Shown: in pieces, positions 53,585-64,000 of the stretch
Position numbering within the stretch: the first letter of the stretch is position 1
Layout: each line of letters begins with the position of its first letter
Assembly: GCF_000758605.1 (NCBI RefSeq)
Contig: NZ_CP009282.1
Location: 1,674,001 to 1,738,000, forward strand
Length of the DNA stretch: 64,000 nucleotides
DNA from: Paenibacillus sp. FSL R5-0912
Lineage (GTDB): Bacteria > Bacillota > Bacilli > Paenibacillales > Paenibacillaceae
Reading direction: 5' to 3'
The notes under the pieces: generated by a model
Databases searched by the model: none
What the model was told of the DNA's origin: nothing
What the model saw: only the letters and a program-made list of their open reading frames with translations
Program-made: the position numbers and the translations under genes

Positions 53585-55996
53585 ATGAAAGATTTAATAA
53601 ATGCCCATCAGGAAATCGCCTCCTATTTAGGAGATGAGAGCAGCCTGCATTTGCTTAAAGAGTTATCATCCAGACATCTTAATGGGGAGTTCTATTTGCC
53701 CGTGATCGGCCAATATTCTGCCGGGAAGTCGAAGTTTATTAACACTCTTCTGGGTATGGATTATTTACCGACAAAAGGAACTGAAACTACCGCCATTCCG
53801 ACCTTTATAGCCTATGGAGAAGAGGAAGGTGCGTTCATAGAACACCATAATGGCTCCATTTGGTCCATAGCCCCTGAAGCGCTTAAATCCTACCGACACA
53901 CGGGGGATGGAATGGCTCTAGAAGATATAAAGGCACTTCATTTAAAATTGAATAACCCTTTGCTGGAACAGGGTTTGATTATCGTAGATACCCCGGGCTT
54001 TAACACACTGGTTCGCGCTCACGAAGATGCTACTTTATCGATCATTCCGCAAGCACAATTTCTAATCTATGTAATGGGGAAATCTCTGACAGATTATGAT
54101 GTGAAATTTCTTCGCAAAATTGAGGGAATGGGTATTGAGCTGATTTTTGTGAGAACTAAGCTTGATGAGATTAAAACATCGGAAGAATCTCTCGAAGATT
54201 TACTTGAGTTGGAGAATACAAAACTCCAAAAATACTTTGAGCGGAAACGCCCTTTTTTTGCTATAACCAGTGACGGAGAATCTCTGAAGCAATCACAGTG
54301 GCAGTGGCGAATTGAAGCCATACAGGAGTATATCGTCAGACAAATCAATCCTCGTCTACAAGATTTATGGAATCAAAGTTTGGGCCAACGGCTCCTTGTC
54401 TTAGGAAGAGGTTTTCATAGTCATTTGAAGGAGAAACAAGAGTTGCTCCGATCTGCAGGCAGTGTAAACGTAGAAATGCTGCAAGAGCAAGTGGCATATC
54501 TGGAGCAGCAGATTCAAATCATTACTAAATCGCATCATACCAGCAGCAATCAAATTCAAATGGAATTGACTCCCTTTCTTTTGAGAATCAAGAGTGATGC
54601 CAATCAATATAAAGAAGCTTGTGCATTGAAATTTGCGCGTGATATTTCACTTCAATCCAATATAGATGCTATGCAGAAATGGACCCAAAACACCTCCCTG
54701 GAACAGGTTGAAGCCTACATACAGCATGTTCAATTGATGTTCACCGATTACAAGCAGCAAATGATAGAAAAGGGATTTAAAGGTGCGCAAAGCCGTATTC
54801 AAGAAATATCTGAACAATTAGAAAGTACATTGAATTTAAAAACACCCTTCAAGCTTAATCTTCCGAATACGGACCGAATGAATCAGCAGCGGGAGTATGC
54901 TGTTGATCAGCTTCAGGAGGAGTTGGAACTCATAGCTGAACTATTACAGCAAAATGATGACGAACTCAAAAAGTATAATTTGACCTCAGAAAAGGTCCAA
55001 GCTATGGCACAAGAGATGGGCCGTTTCGTTTACGAGGCTCGAAGTGAAGTAGAGGGTATTGAACCGTATTCTCCTCAAATGAAGTTTGTTGAAGGAAACC
55101 AGAATGCATCAGAGACAATGGGGAAAATCGGCAATGTAGCCGATTGGCTGACCCTGTTTATCCCTGGGAAAAATACAGCGACGATTGCGACAAAGGTAGG
55201 AAAAGTTGCGAAGGTTACTCAAATTACCCAAAAGTTAAATGTATCTGCCAAAACTCTGCAAGCTGCAACTAAGACGATAGAAACCGTTGCAAAAGGGAAT
55301 GAACTGCTAAGAAAAGTGAATAAAGCTAAGGATATTATGGTTAAAGCTAAGGACTTTCAGACTCTGGCTCGACAAAAATTCCCCAAAGAACAATCCGGTT
55401 TGCTGGATTTGATCACCCTGGAATATTGGTTTAGTAAGGCGGGAACATTGTTTGATACCCCTCCCCATTATGAGTTGGATAAAGTTGCCGAAGCGGGGTA
55501 CCTCAATCGAAAACGGGAGCTGGAGCAGCGACATGTTCAGGCGATTCAGAAGGAAATAAATCAGTTGGACGAACTGCAGCTACTTCGCAAGAAAGAAGAA
55601 AGAGTGAAGAAGGAGAAAGAGATCCAGCTCAGAAATCAAAAATCCCTTGAGAAACAGCTTGAGGTGGAGCGGGAAAGAGCTGGGAAAGAGGCTGCAGCAA
55701 CGTATGCCCAGCAGTTGGCAAGTCTGTTCGAGGAGGAGCTTTCCAGAGTTCATGCCATGCTTCTACTTGAAATTGAACAAGCTTATCGTCATCAGGTGCA
55801 AGCGATCATTATTTCGGCGACCGTCGAGAGCAAGCAAAGGATGGAATCCATGCAAAATGATTTGCAGAGACTCTTGGAGGAGAAGCATCATCAGACCACT
55901 GATCAGGATCAGGCCGTTCAACAAGTTGATGTTTTTTTGGAGTATCTTGTTGCGACCGCTGCAAGACTGGAAGGTAATGAAGTATGCATCCATTAA
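53585..55996 (+). CDS. Dynamin-like GTPase 3
   Basis: 803 residues from ATG 53585 (GGAGGGA upstream). G1 VIGQYSAGKSKFINTLLG (about 38-55), G2 GTETTAIPTF, G3 IIVDTPGFNTLVRAHED (about 132) and G4 VRTKLDEIK (about 189) are intact but less like those of GTPases 1 and 2. A hydrophobic/amphipathic stretch near 515-535 (ADWLTLFIPGKNTATIATK) may insert in membrane. Coiled coil occupies about 640-770. It ends inside the next gene (13-base overlap), so the partner is coupled. Confidence 0.92.
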   Translation: MKDLINAHQEIASYLGDESSLHLLKELSSRHLNGEFYLPVIGQYSAGKSKFINTLLGMDYLPTKGTETTAIPTFIAYGEEEGAFIEHHNGSIWSIAPEALKSYRHTGDGMALEDIKALHLKLNNPLLEQGLIIVDTPGFNTLVRAHEDATLSIIPQAQFLIYVMGKSLTDYDVKFLRKIEGMGIELIFVRTKLDEIKTSEESLEDLLELENTKLQKYFERKRPFFAITSDGESLKQSQWQWRIEAIQEYIVRQINPRLQDLWNQSLGQRLLVLGRGFHSHLKEKQELLRSAGSVNVEMLQEQVAYLEQQIQIITKSHHTSSNQIQMELTPFLLRIKSDANQYKEACALKFARDISLQSNIDAMQKWTQNTSLEQVEAYIQHVQLMFTDYKQQMIEKGFKGAQSRIQEISEQLESTLNLKTPFKLNLPNTDRMNQQREYAVDQLQEELELIAELLQQNDDELKKYNLTSEKVQAMAQEMGRFVYEARSEVEGIEPYSPQMKFVEGNQNASETMGKIGNVADWLTLFIPGKNTATIATKVGKVAKVTQITQKLNVSAKTLQAATKTIETVAKGNELLRKVNKAKDIMVKAKDFQTLARQKFPKEQSGLLDLITLEYWFSKAGTLFDTPPHYELDKVAEAGYLNRKRELEQRHVQAIQKEINQLDELQLLRKKEERVKKEKEIQLRNQKSLEKQLEVERERAGKEAAATYAQQLASLFEEELSRVHAMLLLEIEQAYRHQVQAIIISATVESKQRMESMQNDLQRLLEEKHHQTTDQDQAVQQVDVFLEYLVATAARLEGNEVCIH

Positions 55997-57177
55997 AACG
56001 CCTATTGCAGGTTCATCGGCCTGTCTTTGTTGCAGGTATGTTAGGTACGGAGCGATATGATTGGTTTCGTAACCTGCTCGATCCTGCATTTAGAGGTTTG
56101 ATTCCATCCCGAGAGACAGACGAGGAAACAGAGATTCCTCTTTTCTTATTTCCAAGCCAGCAAAATACAGCCTGGGCAGAATTGGAAACTGGAGAATTCA
56201 TATCTATACCGTCCAGCAGTCCGGGTTCTTTATGTGTTATCGCCAAATATTTCCCTGTATCACAAGATTTAATTCCACATGGATTTATTTTCATTATATT
56301 GCCGTCCTTCGGAAAGTCATTTGATCTGAACTTGTCATTCATGGCACAGTTTCGGGAGCAGGCTTGGTTAAAGCCTGATTCACGGCTCTTATGGGTGGAC
56401 AGTTTTCCATTCGAAGAAAAAAACGCAGTAGATACATTGACAGAGCTTCGTTTGAATCTTAAGCCTCTGAATACGACAGTAGGTTTGCTTCGTGGCGGAC
56501 GACGGTATGGCTATTCCGATTTATCAGGAGAGGATACGGCCATAGAGCAAGCAATACAAGGATGGTCGAGTCTGGGAATATGTGATGAGACATTAGTGGT
56601 AGAATCTGCTGCAGATCGCAAACTGTTTACGTCACTGCTATATACAAGGCGCTCCTATTTCGCTCCTATTCAGTCTCATATCAAACTTAATGTACAAGCA
56701 AAACATAGGCTCTTTCGCAAGTATTTTCATGAAGACTATCAATGGATGGTATCCGGTGAGGTTACAGCAGATCTTTTGGACCCTGTTTTTTCCTATGAGA
56801 ATTGGGTCAATGAATCATCCGGTTTAATTGTGGGCTGGAACAATCAAGTTCGAAAGCATCTCCTCCCCAAACTAAATGAGCTGATAGCGAAATTCGTGAA
56901 AATTAAAATAGATGAAAGCGAAGTCTATGATTTGGACTCACTGTTGAAGTCTAAGCTCGATACGGTATGGAAAATGAGCTTTAAGCACATTAGTGCCTCT
57001 TTTCAGAGGGGGGATTTAATAGCAGAGGGCCTTTCGGAAATCCAGTATATGGCTGCCATTAAAACCTATAAAGCTCAGTTTATTGAAGCTTTTACTCATG
57101 TTGCGCAGGTTATCCTATGTCAGGCGGTAGAAGAAATAATTGAGAAGCATTATGATCTTTGGAATAGATTGGCTTAA
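55984..57177 (+). CDS. Probable degenerate (pseudo) GTPase of the dynamin operon
   Basis: 397 residues from ATG 55984. I do not recognise the family directly. The N-terminus PVFVAGMLGTERYDWFRNLL followed by LIPSRETDEETEIPLFLF lines up with the G1-G2 part of GTPase 3 (P-V-I-G...F-I-N-T-L-L and L-P...T-E-T-T-A-I-P-T-F). The GKS/T triad is replaced by TER, so nucleotide binding is unlikely. The next strand (FIFIILPSFGKSFDLNLSF) falls where the DxPG motif should be, and the long C-terminal part is helical. It may regulate the active dynamins as an inactive partner. The alignment is by eye, so this is inference. Confidence 0.55.
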   Translation: MHPLKRLLQVHRPVFVAGMLGTERYDWFRNLLDPAFRGLIPSRETDEETEIPLFLFPSQQNTAWAELETGEFISIPSSSPGSLCVIAKYFPVSQDLIPHGFIFIILPSFGKSFDLNLSFMAQFREQAWLKPDSRLLWVDSFPFEEKNAVDTLTELRLNLKPLNTTVGLLRGGRRYGYSDLSGEDTAIEQAIQGWSSLGICDETLVVESAADRKLFTSLLYTRRSYFAPIQSHIKLNVQAKHRLFRKYFHEDYQWMVSGEVTADLLDPVFSYENWVNESSGLIVGWNNQVRKHLLPKLNELIAKFVKIKIDESEVYDLDSLLKSKLDTVWKMSFKHISASFQRGDLIAEGLSEIQYMAAIKTYKAQFIEAFTHVAQVILCQAVEEIIEKHYDLWNRLA

Positions 57178-57200
57178 TGAAATATAGGAGGAATATACAG

Positions 57201-58115
57201 ATGAAGATCAAAACTATGGCAGGCGTTGGCACATTGGTATTCGTGGGCGCACTGCTGATACCTTTATACACTACGTATGGCGTTATAGGTTACATCATTG
57301 CAAGTGTATTATCACTATTGGTTGCTTGTTTTTGCTATTTTGCGGCAGGAATAATGGATGAACGAAGAGCAGAGCTACAGTCAGCAACTGTACAGACACA
57401 GAATGCTGTACAAGACAGCATACGGCAGCTAACTGAACAGCATGAGCGATTTGTCAGTTATTCAGACAGTGTTCAAGCTAAATTGCTGCAGGCTGCGGAG
57501 GATATGAAAGCTTTTCAACAAGGCTCCTTGCAGCAATTAGAGGGTGCGAAGAACGAAATGATATCGATCGCTATAGATCAGCAGGCACAAGCCAAACGGG
57601 TAACTGAGCAATTAGGAGAATTTACATCCCGTATTGTGAATTTATTCGAGGTTCGCCTTACAGAAGAATTCGAATCGATTCAGGCAACCAAAATCATGAC
57701 CGGAGAGACGCTAACTGCTCTAAGAACAGAGGTAGCACAATCAGAAGATCGTCAAGCAATGTACCTAAGTAAACTGGAAACTACCTATACTGCTATAGCG
57801 GGTCAATTGGCGGTTAACCAAAAGGAATGGACTACATATTTAAACAAGCATATGTCTGAGATGAAGTTGGCTATTGCGGATACCCTTGATGATACGAAAA
57901 CCGTAGTGGAGGATATCCTGAAATCCCAAAGAAGGGATGCCCGTGAGGTGCTTGGGGAAATTCAAGAAAATCAAGAATCTGTATTAAGTGAGCTTTCCGC
58001 TCAAGGGAAACTTCAACAAAATAATCTTGAAGTCCTTCAAAGGCTGCAAGAGGAAATTCTTGATCTTAACCAGCAGGATATGAAGTTGATATCGAAGCTG
58101 ATGCAGAAGGTGTAA
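57201..58115 (+). CDS. Membrane protein with two N-terminal helices and long coiled coil
   Basis: 304 residues from ATG 57201, selected because AGGAGG lies about 9 bases before it; ATG 57177 lacks a ribosome site. Two membrane helices (about 6-22 and 27-47) form a short hairpin followed by DERR, so the long remainder is probably cytoplasmic. That remainder is rich in Gln/Glu/Ala and is coiled coil throughout (about 55-300). It resembles a membrane stalk or scaffold such as those of motor-like or chemosensor-like defence proteins, but no named family fits. It likely anchors the dynamin assembly. Confidence 0.7.
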   Translation: MKIKTMAGVGTLVFVGALLIPLYTTYGVIGYIIASVLSLLVACFCYFAAGIMDERRAELQSATVQTQNAVQDSIRQLTEQHERFVSYSDSVQAKLLQAAEDMKAFQQGSLQQLEGAKNEMISIAIDQQAQAKRVTEQLGEFTSRIVNLFEVRLTEEFESIQATKIMTGETLTALRTEVAQSEDRQAMYLSKLETTYTAIAGQLAVNQKEWTTYLNKHMSEMKLAIADTLDDTKTVVEDILKSQRRDAREVLGEIQENQESVLSELSAQGKLQQNNLEVLQRLQEEILDLNQQDMKLISKLMQKV

Positions 58116-58116
58116 T

Positions 58117-58440
58117 ATGGATTTGATCTCAGAGCCTTCAGTCCTTCAACTGTATAAAAAGTCGTTTATTTTGGAGTTGCTGCAGACTAAAATTCAGGAG
58201 TTTTATTATAATTCTCAGAATCAGCATAAATTAAGCTTGCTTAGTCTTCATCCTTCGAATCTAGCCAGGCAGATTGAAGAGGATCTTATCATAATTGATG
58301 AACTCATTATAGGTATTGAACGAAACGTAGGCTGTGGTAATTTAAAAAGAGCTCTTCATTTTCTCTGGATACTGCAGGATCTGATCATTCAGTCACAAGA
58401 GCAATTAAATAAATTAGATTATTTGGAATTAGTAGGGTGA
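58117..58440 (+). CDS. Small helical protein, last gene of the dynamin operon
   Basis: 107 residues from ATG 58117, one base after the previous stop (AAGGTG upstream). The product is fully helical with a leucine-rich middle (IEEDLIIIDELIIGIER) and no membrane segment or motif I know. It is followed by a terminator, so the operon ends here. Possibly an adaptor for the coiled-coil proteins; function unknown. Confidence 0.65.
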   Translation: MDLISEPSVLQLYKKSFILELLQTKIQEFYYNSQNQHKLSLLSLHPSNLARQIEEDLIIIDELIIGIERNVGCGNLKRALHFLWILQDLIIQSQEQLNKLDYLELVG

Positions 58441-58456
58441 CAGAAATATGTCTCAG

Positions 58457-58491
58457 ATGACCTTAGACATGTGTGTTTGAGGTCATTTTTT
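58457..58491 (+). terminator. Rho-independent terminator at the end of the dynamin operon
   Basis: ATGACCT (58457-58463) pairs with AGGTCAT (58480-58486), followed by TTTTT. Confidence 0.75.
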
Positions 58492-58548
58492 ATTTTATCA
58501 AGTGTCCAAGCAGTAACCGCATATCCTTCTACAAGGAGGGGATGCCGG

Positions 58549-58743
58549 GTGCATGTGAAACTTGTGGTAGGCGATTCCAATGACAGAGCACGCATTGCCT
58601 GTTATGATTACCTTCTAGAGAAGTTCAGGAGGGAAAAAAGTGATAGCTGTATATGCCAGAGTGAGTACGGAGGAGCAGGCGAAGCACGGGTTCCGCCTGA
58701 ACGATCAAGTTCGTCAATGCCGTCAGAAAGCGGGAACGAATAA
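58549..58743 (+). CDS. Possible small protein overlapping the recombinase start
   Basis: GTG 58549 has AGGAGGGG about 6 bases upstream. The first 30 residues (VKLVVGDSNDRARIACYDYL, then LEKFRREK) look like a real helical protein. The last part, over the recombinase gene, is Ser/Gly/Glu rich and looks like a wrong-frame tail, so the gene may be frameshifted or end earlier in relatives. It may be a recombination directionality or accessory gene, but nothing in the sequence proves this. Confidence 0.35.
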   Translation: MHVKLVVGDSNDRARIACYDYLLEKFRREKSDSCICQSEYGGAGEARVPPERSSSSMPSESGNE

Positions 58744-60145
58744 GGTAAAGGAATATGTGGACGATGGGGTTTCTGGTGAATTTTTGGATAGACCGGCATT
58801 AACCAAATTACGGGATGATATTCGAGAAGGAATTATTACTAAGATTATTTGTCTTGACCCGGATAGATTGTCTCGAAAGTTAATGAACCAACTGATCATA
58901 ACTGATGAATTTGATCGGCGAGGGATAGAACTTGTTTTTGTTAATGGTGAATATTCTAAAACTCCTGAAGGAAATTTGTTTTATTCTATGCGTGGAGCTA
59001 TAGCGGAGTTTGAGAAGTCAAAGATAACAGAACGTATGAGCCGAGGGAGAAAAGAAAAAGCAAGGCAAGGAAGAGTACTGCGTGATTTTCAAGTTTACGG
59101 TTACAGTTTTGATAAGGAATCAGAACAGTTTCTTGTTGATGAAGATGAGGCAGCTATAGTCAGACTAATATTTGATTTATTTACACAACCCAATACAATT
59201 GTTCAAGGATTGAATGGTATAGCGTTATACTTAACCAGTAAAGGTGTACCTACAAAAAGAGGGGCTTCGATGTGGCATCGCCAAGTAGTAAGGCAAATCA
59301 TTATGAACCGAGCCTATATCGGTGAATTTTATCAAAATCGCTGGAATACAGAAGGTATGTTAGGGAATAAGCACAGGAAAGATGAAGAAAAGATTCCTAT
59401 GAAAGAGAGACCTAAAGGCGAATGGATTCTTCTTCCTTGTCCTCCTCTCATAGACGAGGCTCAATTCGAACATGCACAAATATTATTATCGGAGTCTAGA
59501 AGGAGATGGGCTCAAAAAAGCAAACACCCATATTTATTGAGCGGTTTGTTAAGATGTGGGGACTGCGGTAATACCATGACGGGACGATTGTCAAACAATT
59601 GGGGAAAGAAAGTACCGGAATATACAGACATTAAGAACACTGCAGGAGCCAAATCAAAAGGATGTGGACGAAGAATTAAGGCTCACCTGATAGAAGAACA
59701 GGTTTGGGACCAAGTGACAACCTGGTTAAACAATCCCGATGAAATCGCAGCAGCTTTGCAGGAGGAGAAGAGTAAGGAACCTTTTGAAATTGCTGAGATT
59801 GTGAGGATGGAAAAGGAAATTGAGAAAACCAAAAACGCACGAAAGAAGCTAATTAAACTCTTTGCAGTTAGTGAAGACGGTATTGCTGAAGAAGATATTC
59901 GTCAAGAATTGAAGGAGCTTTCGCAGAAAGAAGAAGGTCTAAATGCCCAATTGATTGAACTAAGCCATATGTTGAATTCTGCTCAAAATACAGAGTACAA
60001 CATTCATGTCTTGATGGAAGCCGTTCAACATTACTTATCTAAAGGTCAGGCAGAACTTACTTTTGAAGAGAAGCGTGATTTGATTCGTCAGGTCGTTAGA
60101 GAAATCAGGGTCTACGAAGATTCGGTCGAGATATTTACCTTTTAA
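58640..60145 (+). CDS. spoIVCA: Large serine recombinase, SpoIVCA type
   Basis: 501 residues from GTG 58640 (AGGAGGG upstream). The resolvase domain is complete: MIAVYARVSTEEQA with the catalytic Ser at 9, LDPDRLSRKLMNQLIITDEF, VFVNGEYSKTPEGNLF and MRGAIAEFEKSKITERMSRG. The recombinase domain (NGIALYLTSKGVPTKRGA, then MWHRQVVRQIIMN) and zinc ribbon (LRCGDCGNTMTG...GCGRR) are followed by a coiled coil. I recognise close similarity along its length to B. subtilis SpoIVCA, which excises the skin element from sigK in the mother cell. The adjoining sigK fragment, 3 bases downstream, supports the same role. Confidence 0.92.
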   Translation: MIAVYARVSTEEQAKHGFRLNDQVRQCRQKAGTNKVKEYVDDGVSGEFLDRPALTKLRDDIREGIITKIICLDPDRLSRKLMNQLIITDEFDRRGIELVFVNGEYSKTPEGNLFYSMRGAIAEFEKSKITERMSRGRKEKARQGRVLRDFQVYGYSFDKESEQFLVDEDEAAIVRLIFDLFTQPNTIVQGLNGIALYLTSKGVPTKRGASMWHRQVVRQIIMNRAYIGEFYQNRWNTEGMLGNKHRKDEEKIPMKERPKGEWILLPCPPLIDEAQFEHAQILLSESRRRWAQKSKHPYLLSGLLRCGDCGNTMTGRLSNNWGKKVPEYTDIKNTAGAKSKGCGRRIKAHLIEEQVWDQVTTWLNNPDEIAAALQEEKSKEPFEIAEIVRMEKEIEKTKNARKKLIKLFAVSEDGIAEEDIRQELKELSQKEEGLNAQLIELSHMLNSAQNTEYNIHVLMEAVQHYLSKGQAELTFEEKRDLIRQVVREIRVYEDSVEIFTF

Positions 60146-60148
60146 AAT

Positions 60149-60484
60149 ATGCGCACTAATGACATTAAGATGGAAATCCTGATGCACCTACGTTCACTCA
60201 AAAAAACTCGCAAGGACGTGTCCCTGTACGATCCGATTGGGACAGACAAGGAAGGCAATGAGATCACGCTTATCGATATTCTTAGTTCCGAGGCAGATGA
60301 TGTGATTAAAGAGGTGGATCTCAAGATAGAGAAAAGCAAGATTTACCGTAATCTTGATATATTGGATGAACGCGAGAAAGAGGTCGTCGTTGGCCGCTTC
60401 GGCCTGGACACTGGCGGGGAGGAGCGGACGCAGCGGGAGATCGCGAAGGATCTGGGAATCTCGCGGAGTTATGTGTCGCGGATG
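60149..60484 (+). pseudogene. sigK: C-terminal half of sigma-K (spoIIIC-like), truncated at its 3' end
   Basis: From GAA 60173 the frame reads [37 protein letters not shown] and later [34 protein letters not shown], which is the sigma-K region from the known skin split point to the recognition helix of region 4.2. Similarity stops at about 60484; the expected IEKRALMKLF end is replaced by an unrelated frame running to 60571. The N-terminal half is not in the window, so it lies to the left, elsewhere or is lost. An AATGA (the skin core sequence in B. subtilis) occurs at 60158-60162, though not in the exact place expected. Without its end this piece cannot make normal SigK. Confidence 0.85.
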
Positions 60485-60506
60485 AGTTGCTTTTTATTTT
60501 TCAAAC

Positions 60507-61355
60507 TTATTTTTGAACAGGTTTTGATTTACGAATATAACGTCCTGGAGATACCCCTTCTGACTTCGTAAATTGTTTGGTGAATGAATATATATCCCCG
60601 TAACCAAGACTAACGGCTACGTGTTTGATGGGAAGTCCAGATAGCAGCATCATTTTTGCCTGTCTCATTAAATGTTCAGTGTGATATCGCTTAGGGGAAA
60701 TCCCCGTAGTATCTTTAAAAAATTTCCGGAAGTTCTCGTAGCCCATATTCACGGCAGATGCCACTTCCTGAATATCAAAGTGAATATCATTGGAGACACT
60801 AATCAGCTCGCAGGCTTTTGTTATTTTACTATCATTTTCATTGCTATGAGCATTATGAATGCTACTGTGTAATCGGATAATCAAATCCTGAGACTTCATT
60901 AGCAGGGAGGGAAGACTTTCATCTGTTGCACTTTTCAAGGCTTTCAGCAAGGAAACAAAATCAAAGAAAAAATCATTCGTATGCAGTGTCGATTGGACTA
61001 CCTTATCGGAATTAATAATTCCAAGTGTCTTTAAATATGAATAGACAGGATACCCGACACTGATATAGAACTCGATCCAATTCCCATCTGGTTCAATTGC
61101 AGTAGAGTGCAAACGTTCAGGTAGACGTTGAACAAGATCACCTGCTTGCATAGGAGTAACGGTACCATCCGTCGAAATAAACGTTCCACTGCCTTGCAAT
61201 ACTACAAAACAGCTGTAATAGCCTATCTTAAAATCATATTGAGAACGCTCTGCTGATCTTTTCCGCATAAAGCCGCAAGATAAAATACCTTGATTAAAAT
61301 CTTTGCCGATACAGCGGTAGATTACATCATTTTCATTAATGTCTTCAAAATTCAT
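60507..61355 (-). CDS. AraC-family transcription regulator
   Basis: 282 residues from ATG 61355 (GTAGGAGTG upstream). The N-terminal cupin-like sugar-sensing domain ([19 protein letters not shown], then [15 protein letters not shown]) is followed by two helix-turn-helices: [40 protein letters not shown] and [20 protein letters not shown]. It is divergent from the beta-galactosidase gene and is its likely activator. Its 3' end lies about 20 bases from the point where sigK similarity stops, so it begins a new segment of DNA. Confidence 0.92.
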   Translation of the reverse strand: MNFEDINENDVIYRCIGKDFNQGILSCGFMRKRSAERSQYDFKIGYYSCFVVLQGSGTFISTDGTVTPMQAGDLVQRLPERLHSTAIEPDGNWIEFYISVGYPVYSYLKTLGIINSDKVVQSTLHTNDFFFDFVSLLKALKSATDESLPSLLMKSQDLIIRLHSSIHNAHSNENDSKITKACELISVSNDIHFDIQEVASAVNMGYENFRKFFKDTTGISPKRYHTEHLMRQAKMMLLSGLPIKHVAVSLGYGDIYSFTKQFTKSEGVSPGRYIRKSKPVQK

Positions 61356-61406
61356 GTATTCACACTCCTACCAAAATGGATAAATGAAATACCATACTCA
61401 ACATTT

Positions 61407-61430
61407 AATATAAGGTATTTTCCTTATATT
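61407..61430. promoter_or_regulatory. Perfect inverted repeat in the AraC/beta-galactosidase gap
   Basis: AATATAAGG (61407-61415) pairs exactly with CCTTATATT (61422-61430) across TATTTT. It sits between the divergent genes, 65 bases before the beta-galactosidase start. A regulator site is the likely reading. Confidence 0.5.
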
Positions 61431-61449
61431 ATAAGGTTATCTACATTGA

Positions 61450-64000
<2,551 letters not shown>

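Noticed and set aside
58578..60162. Two AATGACA copies flanking the recombinase as attachment sites of a small element
   Set aside because: Seven bases recur by chance too easily, and the copy at 60158 is not where the sigK core should join the C-half.
60485..60571. Tail of the sigK frame beyond residue SYVSR as real protein
   Set aside because: Phe/Leu/Tyr-rich and overlaps the 3' end of the AraC gene in the opposite direction; it does not match the known sigma-K end.

Overview
The window looks like chromosomal DNA of a spore-forming, low-to-mid GC Firmicute, most likely Paenibacillus or a relative. The signs are strong AGGAGG ribosome sites, GTG and TTG starts, GAAC-N4-GTTC LexA (DinR) boxes, a SpoIVCA-type recombinase and a piece of sporulation sigma-K. 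Almost all of it (about 1.9 to 58.4 kb) is one long defence island read mainly on the plus strand. I saw no tRNA, rRNA, CRISPR array, transposase or insertion sequence.

Layout. (1) 1-1.7 kb: small unknown genes and two terminators. (2) 1.9-21.6 kb: a WYL regulator, then AddB-like nuclease, AddA-like helicase-nuclease and an unknown 687-residue protein; a complete type I restriction-modification set (hsdM, hsdS, hsdR); then sbcD-sbcC. addB-addA-sbcD-sbcC is the order of the housekeeping repair operon in Bacillus, so hsdMSR and the 687-residue gene seem to split an accessory copy of it. (3) 22-24.6 kb: an ankyrin-HelD-like helicase. (4) 24.6-31.3 kb: an unknown gene, then a McrBC-like unit with a PD-(D/E)XK protein, an ORF with an in-frame stop, McrB-type GTPase and a DUF2357/McrC-like nuclease, followed by a frameshifted small gene. 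(5) 31.4-38.1 kb: a full three-gene pPIWI-RE operon (nuclease, DinG-like helicase, PIWI protein). (6) 38.2-41.5 kb: a fused GmrSD-type (DUF262/DUF1524) enzyme, an unknown partner and a uracil-DNA-glycosylase-like protein. (7) 41.8-45.8 kb: an unknown minus-strand gene, an XRE regulator, a membrane OB-like protein and an HtpX-like M48 protease. (8) 46.0-58.4 kb: an eight-gene operon with three different dynamin-like GTPases, a fourth protein that looks like a dead GTPase, two or three membrane proteins (one with a nuclease-like domain) and a small protein. This is the best candidate for an undescribed system. (9) 58.5-60.5 kb: a SpoIVCA-like recombinase next to a 3'-truncated C-terminal half of sigK. 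(10) 60.5-64 kb: an AraC regulator divergent from a GH2 beta-galactosidase cut by the window end.

Regulation. Five intergenic sites share one architecture: a 14-bp LexA-type palindrome followed at once by CTGACA. They lie upstream of the WYL-AddBA operon, sbcDC, the 24.9-kb gene, the McrBC-like operon and the pPIWI-RE operon. The simplest reading is that much of this island is under SOS control, so that DNA damage or phage attack would switch on several DNA-cutting systems together. The dynamin operon has no such box but a sigma-A-like promoter of its own.

Function calls rest on motifs read by eye and on remembered family features; no database search was run.
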